64,000 bases of DNA from Margaritifera margaritifera. Its lineage: Eukaryota > Mollusca > Bivalvia > Unionida > Margaritiferidae. Below, piece after piece: positions 36,283-49,125 of the stretch. Where the stretch lies: positions 124,001 to 188,000 of the forward strand of contig JAQPZY010001473.1 in assembly GCA_029931535.1 (NCBI GenBank), written 5' to 3'. The notes beneath the pieces were generated by a model. That model did no database searches. It was not told where the DNA came from and was given only the letters and a program-made list of their open reading frames with translations. Position 1 is the stretch's first letter. Each line of letters starts with the position of its first letter. The position numbers were made by a program, and so were the translations under genes.

Positions 36283-36414
36283 CATAACTTATTTTGTAGA
36301 AATTCTGTAATACACAAATGCGATGGTGATTGGCGGTTAAGCACTTTTAGTTTAGTCATCAATATCATCACCATCACATTTGTGTATTACAGAATTTCTA
36401 CTAAATAAGTTATG
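36283..36414. repeat. Foldback repeat, 48-bp arms with 36-bp loop
   Basis: 36283-36330 and 36367-36414 are reverse complements at 46 of 48 positions, separated by 36 bp. Transcribed, it would form a long hairpin. It may be a foldback or MITE-type element; I cannot define a clear TSD. Confidence 0.88.
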
Positions 36415-37138
36415 ACTTCATACACACTGTTACAGAATTCACATATTATTTAGTTTCAAATAATGCATGTCTTGATAATTAGGTACATACTTACGTGACA
36501 CTTCATTTATCTTTAATGGAATTTTTTTTTGAAAAATCCTCAAATGATTTACACTTCAAACAGAGCCAACTGCCTATTACAAAGTTATAAAAATACACAT
36601 TTTTGAACTCATAACATTTTAAATAAAACTTTTTAAACAAATATCAAATGCATAATATATTTTTGGTTGAATCCAGCTTGTTTGTCAAATAAAATATTAT
36701 TTCCTTCCAAAATAATAGGTTTTGGTCGTTCATTTAAAATAGCAGTAAAACACTTTCCCTGAAAACTTAATTTCATGATCGGCTAAATCATCTTCATCTT
36801 CAAAATTATTTTTTAAACATTTTTATCAGTTATATTTCTTTCATCAGCATCATCACCATTTATCATCCTCGTCATAATATTAATCAAAATTGTATTCCTT
36901 AAAATTGCAAATATCGTCTGAAAAGGGTTACTCTACTGTCGTATTTTAGTTCAAGGTATTTGTGTATTTTTTATATTCTTTTGAAGATTTTTATGCATTT
37001 TTCAAAATTTTACTTGCTGGCTGTGTTTATATATGTTAATATATTTGTTCAGCTTTTCTTTCTACATTTTTCTTTTCTTTGCGTCCACAATAAGATCTTG
37101 TTTATTATCACTACCCGCTTTTAAATGGATGTATACAC
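36415..37138. other. No recognisable gene
   Basis: AT-rich sequence between the foldback and the ACAT array, with no domain-bearing frame and no repeat structure that I can see. Confidence 0.4.
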
Positions 37139-37236
37139 ATACATACATACATACATACATACATACATACATACATACATACATACATACATACATACAT
37201 ACATACATACATACATACATACATACATACATACAT
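37135..37236. repeat. (ACAT)n tetranucleotide microsatellite
   Basis: About 25 perfect ACAT units. Open frames across it on both strands are artefacts of the repeat. Confidence 0.97.
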
Positions 37237-37340
37237 GCAAATGGCAGCTTGCACACCGAAGCAGTGTCCACGGGTTTGCTTTTTCATAAATGACTTAAAG
37301 TCTCTGCTCTCTAGCGACGACTGGTACTTGACATTGGCTT

Positions 37341-37454
<114 letters not shown>

Positions 37455-37553
37455 TCAAGTAGACTTTTTGCTTTTTACTCTGATTAGCCCCAGCTGTTTT
37501 AAAAATGTAGATTATTACCCGAATGTATAGCCTTATATTTAAAAAAAAAGGAT

Positions 37554-37806
37554 CTATTACTGCCTCCCGTAACAGTGGACCAATGACGCAAGTGTTGTCC
37601 GTCTGAAATCTGGATTGACTGGGTCCTATATATACTCTCCGCACTCTCGGGGAACCTCAGGTGTTTACACAAACATACTTAACGGATACATCCAAGGTTC
37701 TCCGTTTCGAATGTTAGAAACGGGAACGCTACCACCTCACGTTCAGTAACATGCTGGGAGTGGCGTCATTACAAACATAGCAGCACGTTACGGGAGGCAG
37801 TAATAG
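37554..37806. mobile_element. MITE-like element with 20-bp perfect terminal inverted repeats
   Basis: CTATTACTGCCTCCCGTAAC at 37554-37573 is the exact reverse complement of 37787-37806. Weaker complementarity continues inward (CAATGACGC against GCGTCATT). The inverted repeats can be read as TTACTGCC...GGCAGTAA flanked by TA on each side, which fits a Tc1/mariner-type TA TSD. The 253-bp interior has no coding capacity, as expected of a non-autonomous element. Confidence 0.75.
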
Positions 37807-38057
37807 ACGAAAATAAACATTAAACAAATAAGGCAGTATAAAATATCGTCATTCTGTAAGAAATGGCTAGCTAACAGTGAATCGCATTCATCAGTACAAT
37901 TGATGAAATGAATGCCGATCGATCTTGGCCAAAGCAACCATGTGCTTTAGACGAGGGACCGTCTGAAGACAGTGAAATGAAAGGAAACAAGGTACATGTA
38001 CAAGTATTGTAAACATTAGTAATAAAACGATTTCAGTGTGATAAAATTGTGCGACTG

Positions 38058-38058
<1 letters not shown>

Positions 38059-38138
<80 letters not shown>
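38059..38138. repeat. (TA)n microsatellite
   Basis: About 39 TA units, uninterrupted. Confidence 0.97.
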
Positions 38139-38142
<4 letters not shown>

Positions 38143-39678
38143 GTATAATGTTTAAATAATTCATGACTTTTAAATATATCATCCAACCTCCTGAAGTCGG
38201 GGTAATCCTTCAATCGTGCGCCATGTTTCTCGCGACCTATCGCGATTGTTTCGAGATAATGACGTCATCAACTGTGTCACCAGCGTTCCTCAGGAGTGAC
38301 AGGAAGTATTTTATATGCAAAATCAGACAAAATGAGATTCAGACAGGTAATTTCATGTAAAAAAAATTTAAAAATCATAATGAAAATCTATATTTTCACT
38401 AATGCCTTATTTGTGTCAGACATTTTGGCCTTGAATTTTCTATTGTATGCTAAAGAGAGGTCCGCCGATCACATGATGGCTTTGTTTACGTATCTTGAAA
38501 GGGAAAACCAACTTTGGGAATTTTTACAACGGGATAGCCAATGTAAATATTTGGTTTTAATCATGTGGGGTTCTTTCTTATACAACGTATGAAAAATTTA
38601 CACTCGAAATGTATATTCACTATGGACTTTTTCGTTTCAGTATTTTTTCATAATGAACATATATTCTAGATCAAAAGACATTGAATCTATTATAATAAAA
38701 TGTGTATTCATTCACCAGTGGCTATTTTAAATTTCTCTCTCCCTCTGTCTGTCTGTCTGTCTGTCTCTCAGTCTATTGAGTCATGTATTTATATGGGAAA
38801 GAACAAGCAAGCAGTAATGTAAGTGCACAAACTGCATATAGAATTAACGGGAAAAAAACATTCATTTTAAATTATTTTTTTATATTTCAAAACCATGGAG
38901 ACGTTATAAACTAATAATATCCATACCTTAGCATAACTGACACATTCCGGTTATATGCCACGTGACCTTTTAGTCAGTGTCACGAACCATAGACGTTCTT
39001 CCAAAAATAAGTAAACTTACACACGCTCGGAAAAAGGTAATTCTGAACTAATGTATATGAATGCGAAACTTTTTTTAACCATGATTAAATGAAGTAGATA
39101 TAGTTGAACACTTTCTATGGTTATTTGAATAGATTCTCACAATATTATAGCGAACGCGTTAAAATTCACGTTAAGTCCACGAAATATGGCTGTTCGAGGA
39201 TATATACAGACAAAGGACCAGTTACCGCCAAACGTCATATTTTACGTGCTCATGTGCGTTTTTTTACCTTTCCGATTTGCAGACAATCTTTCAGCTTCCA
39301 AGGTCTCTATCAAGCGAGTGAAAAAAAAGTATTTTCATCTATAAAGGTAAGAAAAATATTATTGGAAAACCCCTGTGACCTAGATTTGAAACTATCAACA
39401 TCGTGAGGGGGGCTTACCTTATTAATTTTATTCACTTCAGGATGTACGCAATCCTCTGTAACAAAAAATTGGATATGGGGACTCAGATCAATGCAGACGA
39501 CATTAATCCTAAAACATTCCACAACCTTTTTATTTACCAATGAATGTGCCCGCCAAAGATTAGTGTACCCACTTAACAACCAATATATGCAATAGACACA
39601 CAAAGGTCTCTATCGATGGTACCTTAATTTGCAGGCACAAACAAATGATGCAATACAGGTTTCAAATCTGAGGGAACC
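38139..39678. other. No recognisable gene; short (TCTG)n at ~38745
   Basis: A few TCTG units lie at ~38742-38766. Open frames of about 100 codons at 38296-38592 and 39104-39406 have no recognisable domain. Confidence 0.4.
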
Positions 39679-39819
39679 TGTAGCGTACTAACGGGGGGGG
39701 AGGGGGGAGGGTGGCGGAGGTATCGCTTATCTCGGGCGCCAGAGGTTTTGGGGCGCCAAAACAGCTGATAAAAATTCGGGCCTCGCATTCTGGCGCCATT
39801 TACCCTTAGTACGCCACTA
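39679..39819. mobile_element. hAT-type MITE with TSD
   Basis: The left end TAGCGTACTAACGGG and the reverse complement of the right end (TAGTGGCGTACTAAGGG) form imperfect terminal inverted repeats of a pattern common in non-autonomous hAT elements. GAGGGAACC occurs on both sides (39670-39678 and 39820-39828), a duplication of 8-9 bp as expected for hAT. The interior is G-rich and then GGCGCC-rich, with no coding capacity. Confidence 0.75.
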
Positions 39820-39976
39820 GAGGGAACCGCCGGTTATGAAGTGTTCCAAATAGCGTGAGCATGTCTAAATAGTTTTGATGTTGAAGGGATATAACCTGTA
39901 CCCTACGGAAAAGCTGTACATTCACAATGAAGTTGTTTCCCTTGACCTTTAATGCTTAACATTTTTTCCATAACAC

Positions 39977-39977
<1 letters not shown>

Positions 39978-40045
<68 letters not shown>

Positions 40046-40057
40046 ATATGTATATAT
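39978..40057. repeat. Compound microsatellite (TA)n(TG)n, left part
   Basis: TA units, then TG units, then TATATA up to 40057, where a solo LTR begins. TA units resume at 40937 on the other side of the LTR. Confidence 0.95.
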
Positions 40058-41061
<1,004 letters not shown>

Positions 41062-41272
41062 CACATAATCTCGTACCTTAATTAATATCTCTGTTGACAT
41101 TGGTTGATATTTTTGTTGGGGTTTACTGAAAAAGAAATGAGTTGAAGCATTGACTTACCTTAGAAAAATGGGACTACTTTGATGCAAATAGAATACATAA
41201 CAGTCAATTCAAAAATGAGATAAAAACATTTTTTAGGGAGATTTAATACACTTTGAAGGAAATTAATTGTTT

Positions 41273-41880
41273 ACACTACATCAAATGGCAAAACATATGC
41301 AGTATGGACAGGATGATCTCCTGTCTGCTGTCTTCTCTGTCAAGAAGTCACAGATCACCCTCAGGGATTTTAATATTCCAAGAAAGACAATTGAAGACGC
41401 TATTAAATGTCGCTATGTAGATAATGTGCCCGGACCAAACCGAATGCTGAATGTAACATAAGATGAGCTTTAGTTATTTACATGAATTATATGCTACAAT
41501 AGTTGTTCCCAGTGACACGGGCTATTGATAGGGGGTATATTTGTCCTAATTCGAAGAAAAATGGAAGATCATCACTTTTCAGTTTAAAGAAAGAGAGAAA
41601 GGAAAAAAAAAACAGAGGGAAGCAGAAAAAGAAAATAAAGAAAAATACACAGAGAAAAGAAGGAAATCATCAAGCAAGAATAAGGCCGACTATGTATGTG
41701 AGGGATGTAAAGAGGCCAAACAAACTAATATTGATAATCATACAGATGTAAAATAGATTTTTCTGCGATTTATGCGAGAAATGATACCACCTAGCATGTA
41801 TTTGATTAACAGATGAGGAAGACATTGACACCAACTTTATATGCACCTTTTGCGTTGCTAAATCAACATAAAAATAAACA
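41273..41880 (+). pseudogene. pogo/Tigger-like transposase relic: HTH-psq plus PHD finger, DDE core missing
   Basis: 41285-41460 encodes a pipsqueak-type helix-turn-helix (YGQDDLLSAVFSVKKSQIT, LRDFNIPRKTIEDAI), the N-terminal DNA-binding domain of many pogo-like transposases. After a stop comes a Lys-rich stretch (41580-41670). Then YVCEGCKEAKQ (in another frame, ~41690) and, at 41760-41870, a PHD-like pattern FFCDLCEK, a stop where Trp is usual, YHLACI, and DTNFICTFC. The whole DDE nuclease core expected between them is absent. Pogo-like elements with C-terminal PHD-type zinc fingers are known in invertebrates. Confidence 0.7.
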
Positions 41881-42062
41881 AAAAGAACATTTTATACATT
41901 TTTTAATTTACATTTTCAGACATTTATTTGTTGTAAATTTTTCATTGTTTTGTAAGTTATTGATGAAAAATAAACGAAAGAGTACAATTCATTTATATAA
42001 CGAAGAAAGAGGATACAGCCATCATTCAGATTAAAAGATTAAGAGGTATAAGCAGCATACCA

Positions 42063-42066
<4 letters not shown>

Positions 42067-42121
<55 letters not shown>
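42067..42121. repeat. (CT)n microsatellite
   Basis: About 27 CT units. Confidence 0.97.
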
Positions 42122-42127
<6 letters not shown>

Positions 42128-42298
42128 TGAATTTTCAGACTGATTGCCAAATTTAAAACGGGGGACATATATTACGTTAATTCCACAGATCAGTTTTCCA
42201 ACTCAAGCAATTGTGTCCCAGATTTGCGAAAATAATATCGATTTTGTTCCCTGATATAATCAAATAGGATTACCCGTATATAATTGGTCAAAATGGTT

Positions 42299-42333
<35 letters not shown>
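42299..42333. repeat. Poly(T) run of about 35
   Basis: It could be the A-tail of a retroposed sequence on the minus strand, but no such sequence is recognisable next to it. Confidence 0.9.
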
Positions 42334-42335
<2 letters not shown>

Positions 42336-43440
42336 AGTTTTATTTTTAAATACAGCCACGAGCGAAGACAGATTAGCGCTGTTGGGGAGGGAGGGAATTC
42401 AAACATATATTTGTAACTGAAAAGAAAACACAGGAAATATATCTATGATTATTGTTTCCGAGAGAATAATTTGATACCTCCTCCACCAAATGAGGAGGAA
42501 TCACAAAAGGTGTTAAATGTCTTTGTTTTTGGCCAACCATTTTTTTTTAAAAAACAATATTTTTATATATTTTTTATTTCGAAAACTTTTAGTGCGTTAA
42601 AAAGCTGAAACAAAATAAAAAATTTGTTTCATATTTATCATGTATATTTAAAAACAAAACTTCTGAAGGTCTATCTGATTTCCGTGTTACAGCAATCGAA
42701 ATAGTATATAAATAAATATTACCTCAGGTTAAATATTTAAATTTGCAATTTTTTAAAAGGGTATCCTTGAAATAAATTCTGAATCTAAATATTTCTTGCT
42801 TTGCTGGATCTATATATTTCTTGTTTTTTTTTTTGTTTTTTTGTTTTTTTTTTTGTTTTTTTTTGCTGTTTGTAAATCTTGTTCTTGGATCTTTCAGATG
42901 TCGATATCCGGACCATTGATAAAGTTGACTATTTCTGTGCTCTTTTCCGGTGGTCCAACAGATTGTGCGTTGAATAATGCTATGCGCAAATGTTGGTCAG
43001 ACTTAAAGGTTGATGATTGAAAGGTTTCATCGTAAGTTGACTGGCTCGTTTTTGTGTATGACTAATGTAAACACCGACGCAGAGGAAGTAACCAAAAAGC
43101 ATCTACATGAACCCAACAAACATGGGACATTTTACATCCTACTGTTTTCATTAAACAACACGGAAATGTGACTTTCAATACAATTTCATAAAGTTCAAGG
43201 TCTACCTTTTCATATTTATTATAATAAGTAACTTTAACAAATAAGTAAGTGGCAAACAGACCATGCAAACAATGCACTATTTTTCGGAATATCTTTCCTG
43301 ATTTTGGTCAACCTCAAGGGGGGTGGGGGTAATTGTGGTCTGAGTCCCATATACTTCCATGTGGTTCCTGATATAATTTATCATCTATTTGTATGTTTAA
43401 TACTTTTTTTTTAAAAGTTGGATTATTTATTTGTTTATTA
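42334..43440. other. No recognisable gene
   Basis: AT-rich with T/G-rich runs near 42820-42870. Short open frames have no recognisable domain. Confidence 0.4.
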
Positions 43441-43512
43441 GATTATTCTAGAGCGGTATAATCGCTATAAGATTTATCTAGCTCTTTCAAATGAGTCCTT
43501 AAAGCCAGAACT

Positions 43513-43648
43513 TCACAAACTACCGTATCTCTTATGCTTTCACAATCTACCGTATCTCTTATGCCTTCACAATCTACCGTATCTCTTATGCTTTCACAAT
43601 CTACCGTATCTCTTATGCCTTCACAATCTACCGTATCTCATATGCCTT
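43513..43648. repeat. 27-bp minisatellite, five copies
   Basis: The unit CTACCGTATCTCTTATGC plus TTTCACAAT is repeated five times with one or two changes. 27 bp equals nine codons and fits the coding phase of the surrounding coiled-coil piece on the minus strand. Confidence 0.93.
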
Positions 43649-43814
43649 CTGTTTGTTATGGTAACTGATAAGCATCTAATAGAGATATTATTGTTTTTTA
43701 GTAATTTCATCTTGAACATCTGAAGGTCACCAATTTCGGTTATACTTTTATTGGTTTGTTTTCTCAATGTGTTAATATCTTCTAGATTATTATCCTCCAA
43801 AGTCTTTCGTATTT

Positions 43815-44060
43815 GACCGTCAATACGCCTTTGTACAAATTGACAGTCAATACGCCTTTGTACAAATTGATAGTCAATACGCCTTTGTGCAAATTGACCG
43901 TCAATACGCCTTTGTGCAAATTGACCGTCAATACGCCTTTGTGCAAATTGACCGTCAATACGCCTTTGTACAAACTGACCGTCAATAAGCCTTTGTGCAA
44001 ACTGACCGTCAATACGCCTTTGTACAAACTGACCGTCAATACGCATTTGTGCAAATTGCT
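43815..44060. repeat. 27-bp coding minisatellite, about nine copies
   Basis: The unit GTCAATACGCCTTTGTGC plus AAATTGACC is repeated about nine times with few changes. It keeps the minus-strand frame open throughout and encodes a 9-residue unit. Its sequence differs from the 43513-43648 array but the period is the same. Confidence 0.95.
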
Positions 44061-44110
44061 TGGCAGATGCATCAGTTAATTTCACTGGCTCACCTAAATT
44101 TGTGCTACGA

Positions 44111-44566
44111 TTTTTTATTCATGTTTAGATGAATAGTTATTGAAGTATCTAGTTCCTTTGCCTCATCATATTTCTTGAGTATTTAAAAGTCAAGTCACTA
44201 GGATCTCTTACGAATAATAGCTGGTTGGTTAGTGATATTTATGTCTTTATTTTTTAAAACAAATAAATGATGAAATGGGCAAATTAATGTGCCTGATGTA
44301 TGTAATTGGCTTACCTTTCCATCCCTATTTTTATTAATAGTAATTTTTTGTATTGTTTCCAACACGAAAACTGAGTTTGATATAATAAGAAATATTTTCT
44401 GCAACTGTTCTAACTGAAATTTTTTTTATAAGACTGTTTTATTCTAAATAATGCACTTTTGAATCTTGTAGTGTAAATATCTTTCTATTTTTTATATCTG
44501 CTTGATATGTAAGAATTTTATTATTTATCACTAAAAGAGTATTTAAAAAATTGTATAAATAAAAAT
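44111..44566. other. AT-rich linker without recognisable gene
   Basis: No motif recognised between the fibre-like piece and satellite A. Confidence 0.4.
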
Positions 44567-47500
44567 CTCAATGTCTAACTTTATTTTAATAGTTTATCAA
44601 TCTCATGTGTTTATATTACTCAATGTCTAACTTTATTTTAAGAGTTTATCAATCTCATGTGTTTATATTACTCAATGTCTAACTTTATTTTAATAGTTTT
44701 TCAATCTCAAGTGTTTATATTACTCAATGTCTAAATTTATTTAATAGTTTTTCAATCTCATGTGTTTATATTACTCAATGTCTAAATTTATTTAATAGTT
44801 TATCAATCTCAAGTGTTTATATTACTCAATGTCTAACTTTATTTTAATAGTTTATCAATCTCATGTGTTTATATTACTCAATGTCTAACTTTATTTTAAT
44901 AGTTTATCAATCTCAAGTGTTTATATTACTCAATGTCTAACTTTATTTAAATAGTTTATCAATCTCAAGTGTTTATATTACTCAATGTCTAACTTATTTT
45001 AATAGTTTATCAATCTCAAGTGTTTATATTACTCAATGTCTAACTTTATTTAAATAGTTTATCAATCTCAAGTGTTTATATTACTCAATGTCTAACTTAT
45101 TTTAATAGTTTATCAATCTCATGTGTTTATATTACTCAATGTCTAACTTTATTTAAATAGTTTATCAATCTCACGTGTTTATATTACTCAATGTCTAACT
45201 TTATTTAAATAGTTTATCAATCTCACGTGTTTATATTACTCAATGTCTAACTTTATTTTAATAGTTTATCAATCTCATGTATTTATATTACTCAATGTCT
45301 AGCTTTATTTTAATAGTTTATCAATCTCAAGTGTTTATATTACTCAATGTCTAACTTTATTTAAATAGTTTATCAATCTCAAGTGTTTATATTACTCAAT
45401 GTCTAGCTTATTTTAATAGTTTATCAATCTCAAGTGTTTATATTACTCAATGTCTAAATTTATTTAATAGTTTATCAATCTCAAGTGTTTATATTACTCA
45501 ATGTCTAACTTTATTTAAATAGTTTATCAATCTCAAGTGTTTATATTACTCAATGTCTAGCTTATTTTAATAGTTTATCAATCTCAAGTGTTTATATTAC
45601 TCAATGTCTAAATTTATTTAATAGTTTATCAATCTCAAGTGTTTATATTACTCAATGTCTAACTTTATTTAAATAGTTTATCAATCTCAAGTGTTTATAT
45701 TACTCAATGTCTAACTTTGTTTAATAGTTTATCAATCTCAAGTGTTTATATTACTCAATGTCTAACTTATTTTAATAGTTTATCAATCTCAAGTGTTTAT
45801 ATTACTCAATGTCTAAATTTATTTAATAGTTTATCAATCTCAAGTGTTTATATTACTCAATGTCTAACTTTATTTAAATAGTTTATCAATCTCATGTATT
45901 TATATTACTCAATGTCTAGCTTTATTTAAATAGTTTATCAATCTCAAGTGTTTATATTACTCAATGTCTAACTTATTTTAATAGTTTATCAATCTCAAGT
46001 GTTTATATTACTCAATGTCTAACTTTATTTAAATAGTTTATCAATCTCAAGTGTTTATATTACTCAATGTCTAACTTATTTTAATAGTTTATCAATCTCA
46101 AGTGTTTATATTACTCAATGTCTAAATTTATTTAATAGTTTATCAATCTCATGTGTTTATATTACTCAATGTCTAACTTTATTTAAATAGTTTATCAATC
46201 TCATGTATTTATATTACTCAATGTCTAACTTTATTTAAATAGTTTATCAATCTCACGTGTTTATATTACTCAATGTCTAACTTTATTTAAATAGTTTATC
46301 AATCTCACGTGTTTATATTACTCAATGTCTAACTTTATTTAATAGTTTATCAATCTCACGTGTTTATATTACTCAATGTCTAACTTTATTTAAATAGTTT
46401 ATCAATCTCACGTGTTTATATTACTCAATGTCTAACTTTATTTAAATAGTTTATCAATCTCACGTGTTTATATTACTCAATGTCTAACTTTATTTTAATA
46501 GTTTATCAATCTCATGTATTTATATTACTCAATGTCTAAATTTATTTAATAGTTTATCAATCTCAAGTGTTTATATTACTCAATGTCTAACTTTATTTAA
46601 ATAGTTTATCAATCTCAAGTGTTTATATTACTCAATGTCTAACTTATTTTAATAGTTTATCAATCTCAAGTGTTTATATTACTCAATGTCTAACTTTATT
46701 TTAATAGTTTATCAATCTCATGTGTTTATATTACTCAATGTCTAACTTTATTTAAATAGTTTATCAATCTCAAGTGTTTATATTACTCAATGTCTAACTT
46801 ATTTTAATAGTTTATCAATCTCAAGTGTTTATATTACTCAATGTCTAAATTTATTTAATAGTTTATCAATCTCATGTGTTTATATTACTCAATGTCTAAC
46901 TTTATTTAAATAGTTTATCAATCTCATGTATTTATATTACTCAATGTCTAACTTTATTTAAATAGTTTATCAATCTCACGTGTTTATATTACTCAATGTC
47001 TAACTTTATTTAAATAGTTTATCAATCTCACGTGTTTATATTACTCAATGTCTAACTTTATTTAATAGTTTATCAATCTCACGTGTTTATATTACTCAAT
47101 GTCTAACTTTATTTAAATAGTTTATCAATCTCACGTGTTTATATTACTCAATGTCTAAATTTATTTAATAGTTTATCAATCTCAAGTGTTTATATTACTC
47201 AATGTCTAACTTTATTTTAATAGTTTATCAATCTCATGTATTTATATTACTCAATGTCTAGCTTTATTTTAATAGTTTATCAATCTCAAGTGTTTATATT
47301 ACTCAATGTCTAACCTTATTTTGATAGTTTATCAATCTCACGTGTTTATATTACTCAATGTCTAAATTTATTTAATAGTTTATCAATCTCAAGTGTTTAT
47401 ATTACTCAATGTCTAACTTTATTTAATAGTTTATCAATCTCAAGTGTTTATATTACTCAATGTCTAACTTTATTTAAATAGTTTATCAATCTCAAGTGTT

Positions 47501-47815
47501 TATATTACTCAATGTCTAACTTATTTTAATAGTTTATCAATCTCATGTGTTTATATTACTCAATGTCTAACTTTATTTAAATAGTTTATCAATCTCACGT
47601 GTTTATATTACTCAATGTCTAACTTTATTTTAATAGTTTATCAATCTCAAGTGTTTATATTACTCAATGTCTAACTTTATTTAATAGTTTATCAATCTAC
47701 CGTGTTTATATTACTCAATGTCTAAATTTATTTTAATAGTTTATCAATCTACCGTGTTTATATTACTCAATGTCTAAATTTATTTTAATAGTTTATCAAT
47801 CTCATGTATTTATAT
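44567..47815. repeat. Satellite A: ~52-bp AT-rich unit, about 62 copies
   Basis: Units contain TCAATGTCTAACTTTATTT, then AATAGTTTATCAATCTCA, then a GTGTTTATATTAC block. Unit variants (AACTTTATTTAAATAG, AACTTATTTTAATAG, AAATTTATTTAATAG; CTCAAG, CTCATG or CTCACG) recur in the same order, for example from 46121 and again from 46844. That shows a higher-order period of about 723 bp (14 units) over part of the array. No coding function. Confidence 0.97.
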
Positions 47816-48099
47816 TAATAATATTGAAACCTATAATGTAATCAGAAAACGCGCTAGTGTATAGTTAAATCCAAGAAAAGTAGGTACTGTTTCTGGTATA
47901 TCTGAGGATAAAATATGTTCAAAAACCCGTTTAATTTAGATTATATAGCCTCCTTATCTTTATAATAATCACATGGATCGACATTGCTTTAAGTATACAA
48001 CAGTTTCTAGTTTATTAATATAATAATCAAAGAGTAATATTATTTCAGGTAGAATCTATTTAATTTATTTATCCTTTAAATATAATGATTCAACGTTTT

Positions 48100-49125
48100 A
48101 TTGACGTCCTTAATTGAAACAATATTTCGTCTTTTTGTTGTTTTTGTTTTGTAACTACTTCGTTATAAATTTCTTTTTTAATTTCATATATTTCTTTTTT
48201 ACTTCCGTCTGTTTATGTTATCTTTTGTTCAATGTCATTAGAATCTCTTCTTAATCGTCTTACTGTGTCATTTAATCTGTCATTGTTTCCTTGTACCACA
48301 TCAATATTATAAAGAGGTTCTTTATTTGTATATACTTTACTGTCTGTTAGAACATTTTCTATCCCAGCTAGTTAATATTTGAGAGTCACTACGTCATGTT
48401 CTTCTAAAAGTTTTATTTTATCGATTAATTGATTAAATCGTAGGTAGCTTGATAGATCTAATCGTACTGTCACTCACGTTAACCTTATTCTTTAAGCCCT
48501 CTCTCGTTGTATTGTAATTGTGAAAGACAATTATTGACAGCCGTCAGCCTATCTTTCAACTTTATCAGGCCAACTGTTAACTCCTCAACTAACCTTCTAA
48601 TATATTTCATCATTATCTTTCTTATCATCGTTAAATTCTTTCTGCAACAGTTGAAGTTGTGATTCTAATTTATTATAATTTTCAAGAGGTTTCCTTAGTT
48701 CCTCCACGTCACTCTCTGAGACTCAGTTTTCAGCATTTATCCTTTGTTCAATTGGTTGCAAGTATTGCATATTTTCTACTGGTCTTTTGTTTCATTCAGC
48801 TCTAACAGTTTGTAAAGCAGTTGACAGAGTAATAAATGTCTCGATAAATAAAAAGTTGAGCATCTGAAATATTTATCCTGTTTTTTTTGGTTTTTTTTAT
48901 AATTTATGGGCTTTTGCAGTTCTTAGAGTTTTGTAGATTTTTCTATGATACTCACATCTACAGCTGTTGTGAATTTATTATTCCCTTCTTCTTTCCATAT
49001 TTTGATATCTTTCAAATTAATATCCTCCAACGTCTTACGTATTTAAGCATCAAAACGTTTTAGTACAGTAGCTGCATCAGATATTTCTTTCGGATCTTCT
49101 AAATTTGCAACACAATTATTGTTCA
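48100..49125 (-). pseudogene. Coiled-coil/fibre-like protein relic, paralogue of 43450-44110
   Basis: On the minus strand, from ~49118: ANLEDPKEISDAATVLKRFD, a stop, then IRKTLEDINLKDIKIWKEE, clearly related to the 44.1-kb piece (LGEPVKLTDAS..., IRKTLEDNNLEDINTLRKQ) but without the 9-residue repeats. Further left come helical blocks with heptad character (VEELRKPLENYNKLESQLQ near 48690, NNDRLNDTVRRLRRDSNDIE near 48270). Stops and frameshifts are frequent. A coiled-coil structural or fibre role is inferred only from pattern. Confidence 0.5.

Larger units (their letters stand above)
43450..44110 (-). pseudogene. Coiled-coil/fibre-like protein piece with 9-residue repeat expansions
   Basis: On the minus strand, TNLGEPVKLTDASAKQFAQ (~44100) is followed by about nine copies of a 9-residue unit of the type RRIDGQFAQ (44060-43815), then QIRKTLEDNNLEDINTLRKQ and more helical sequence. 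The frame of 44085-43621 is open for 154 codons. Further left a second 27-bp array (43648-43513) reads as DCESIRDTV-type units in another frame, followed by LALRTHLKELDKS. The 'NLxxPxxxxDA..K....' opening resembles the junction motif of phage-tail and virus fibre proteins. A related piece lies at 48100-49125. Function is unknown to me. Confidence 0.5.

Noticed and set aside
42299..42333. Poly(T) run as a tail of a processed pseudogene
   Set aside because: No recognisable coding sequence or TSD is adjacent on the minus strand.
44567..47815. Regular short repeats resembling a CRISPR array
   Set aside because: There are no unique spacers; whole 52-bp units repeat head to tail in eukaryotic-type sequence, so this is a satellite.
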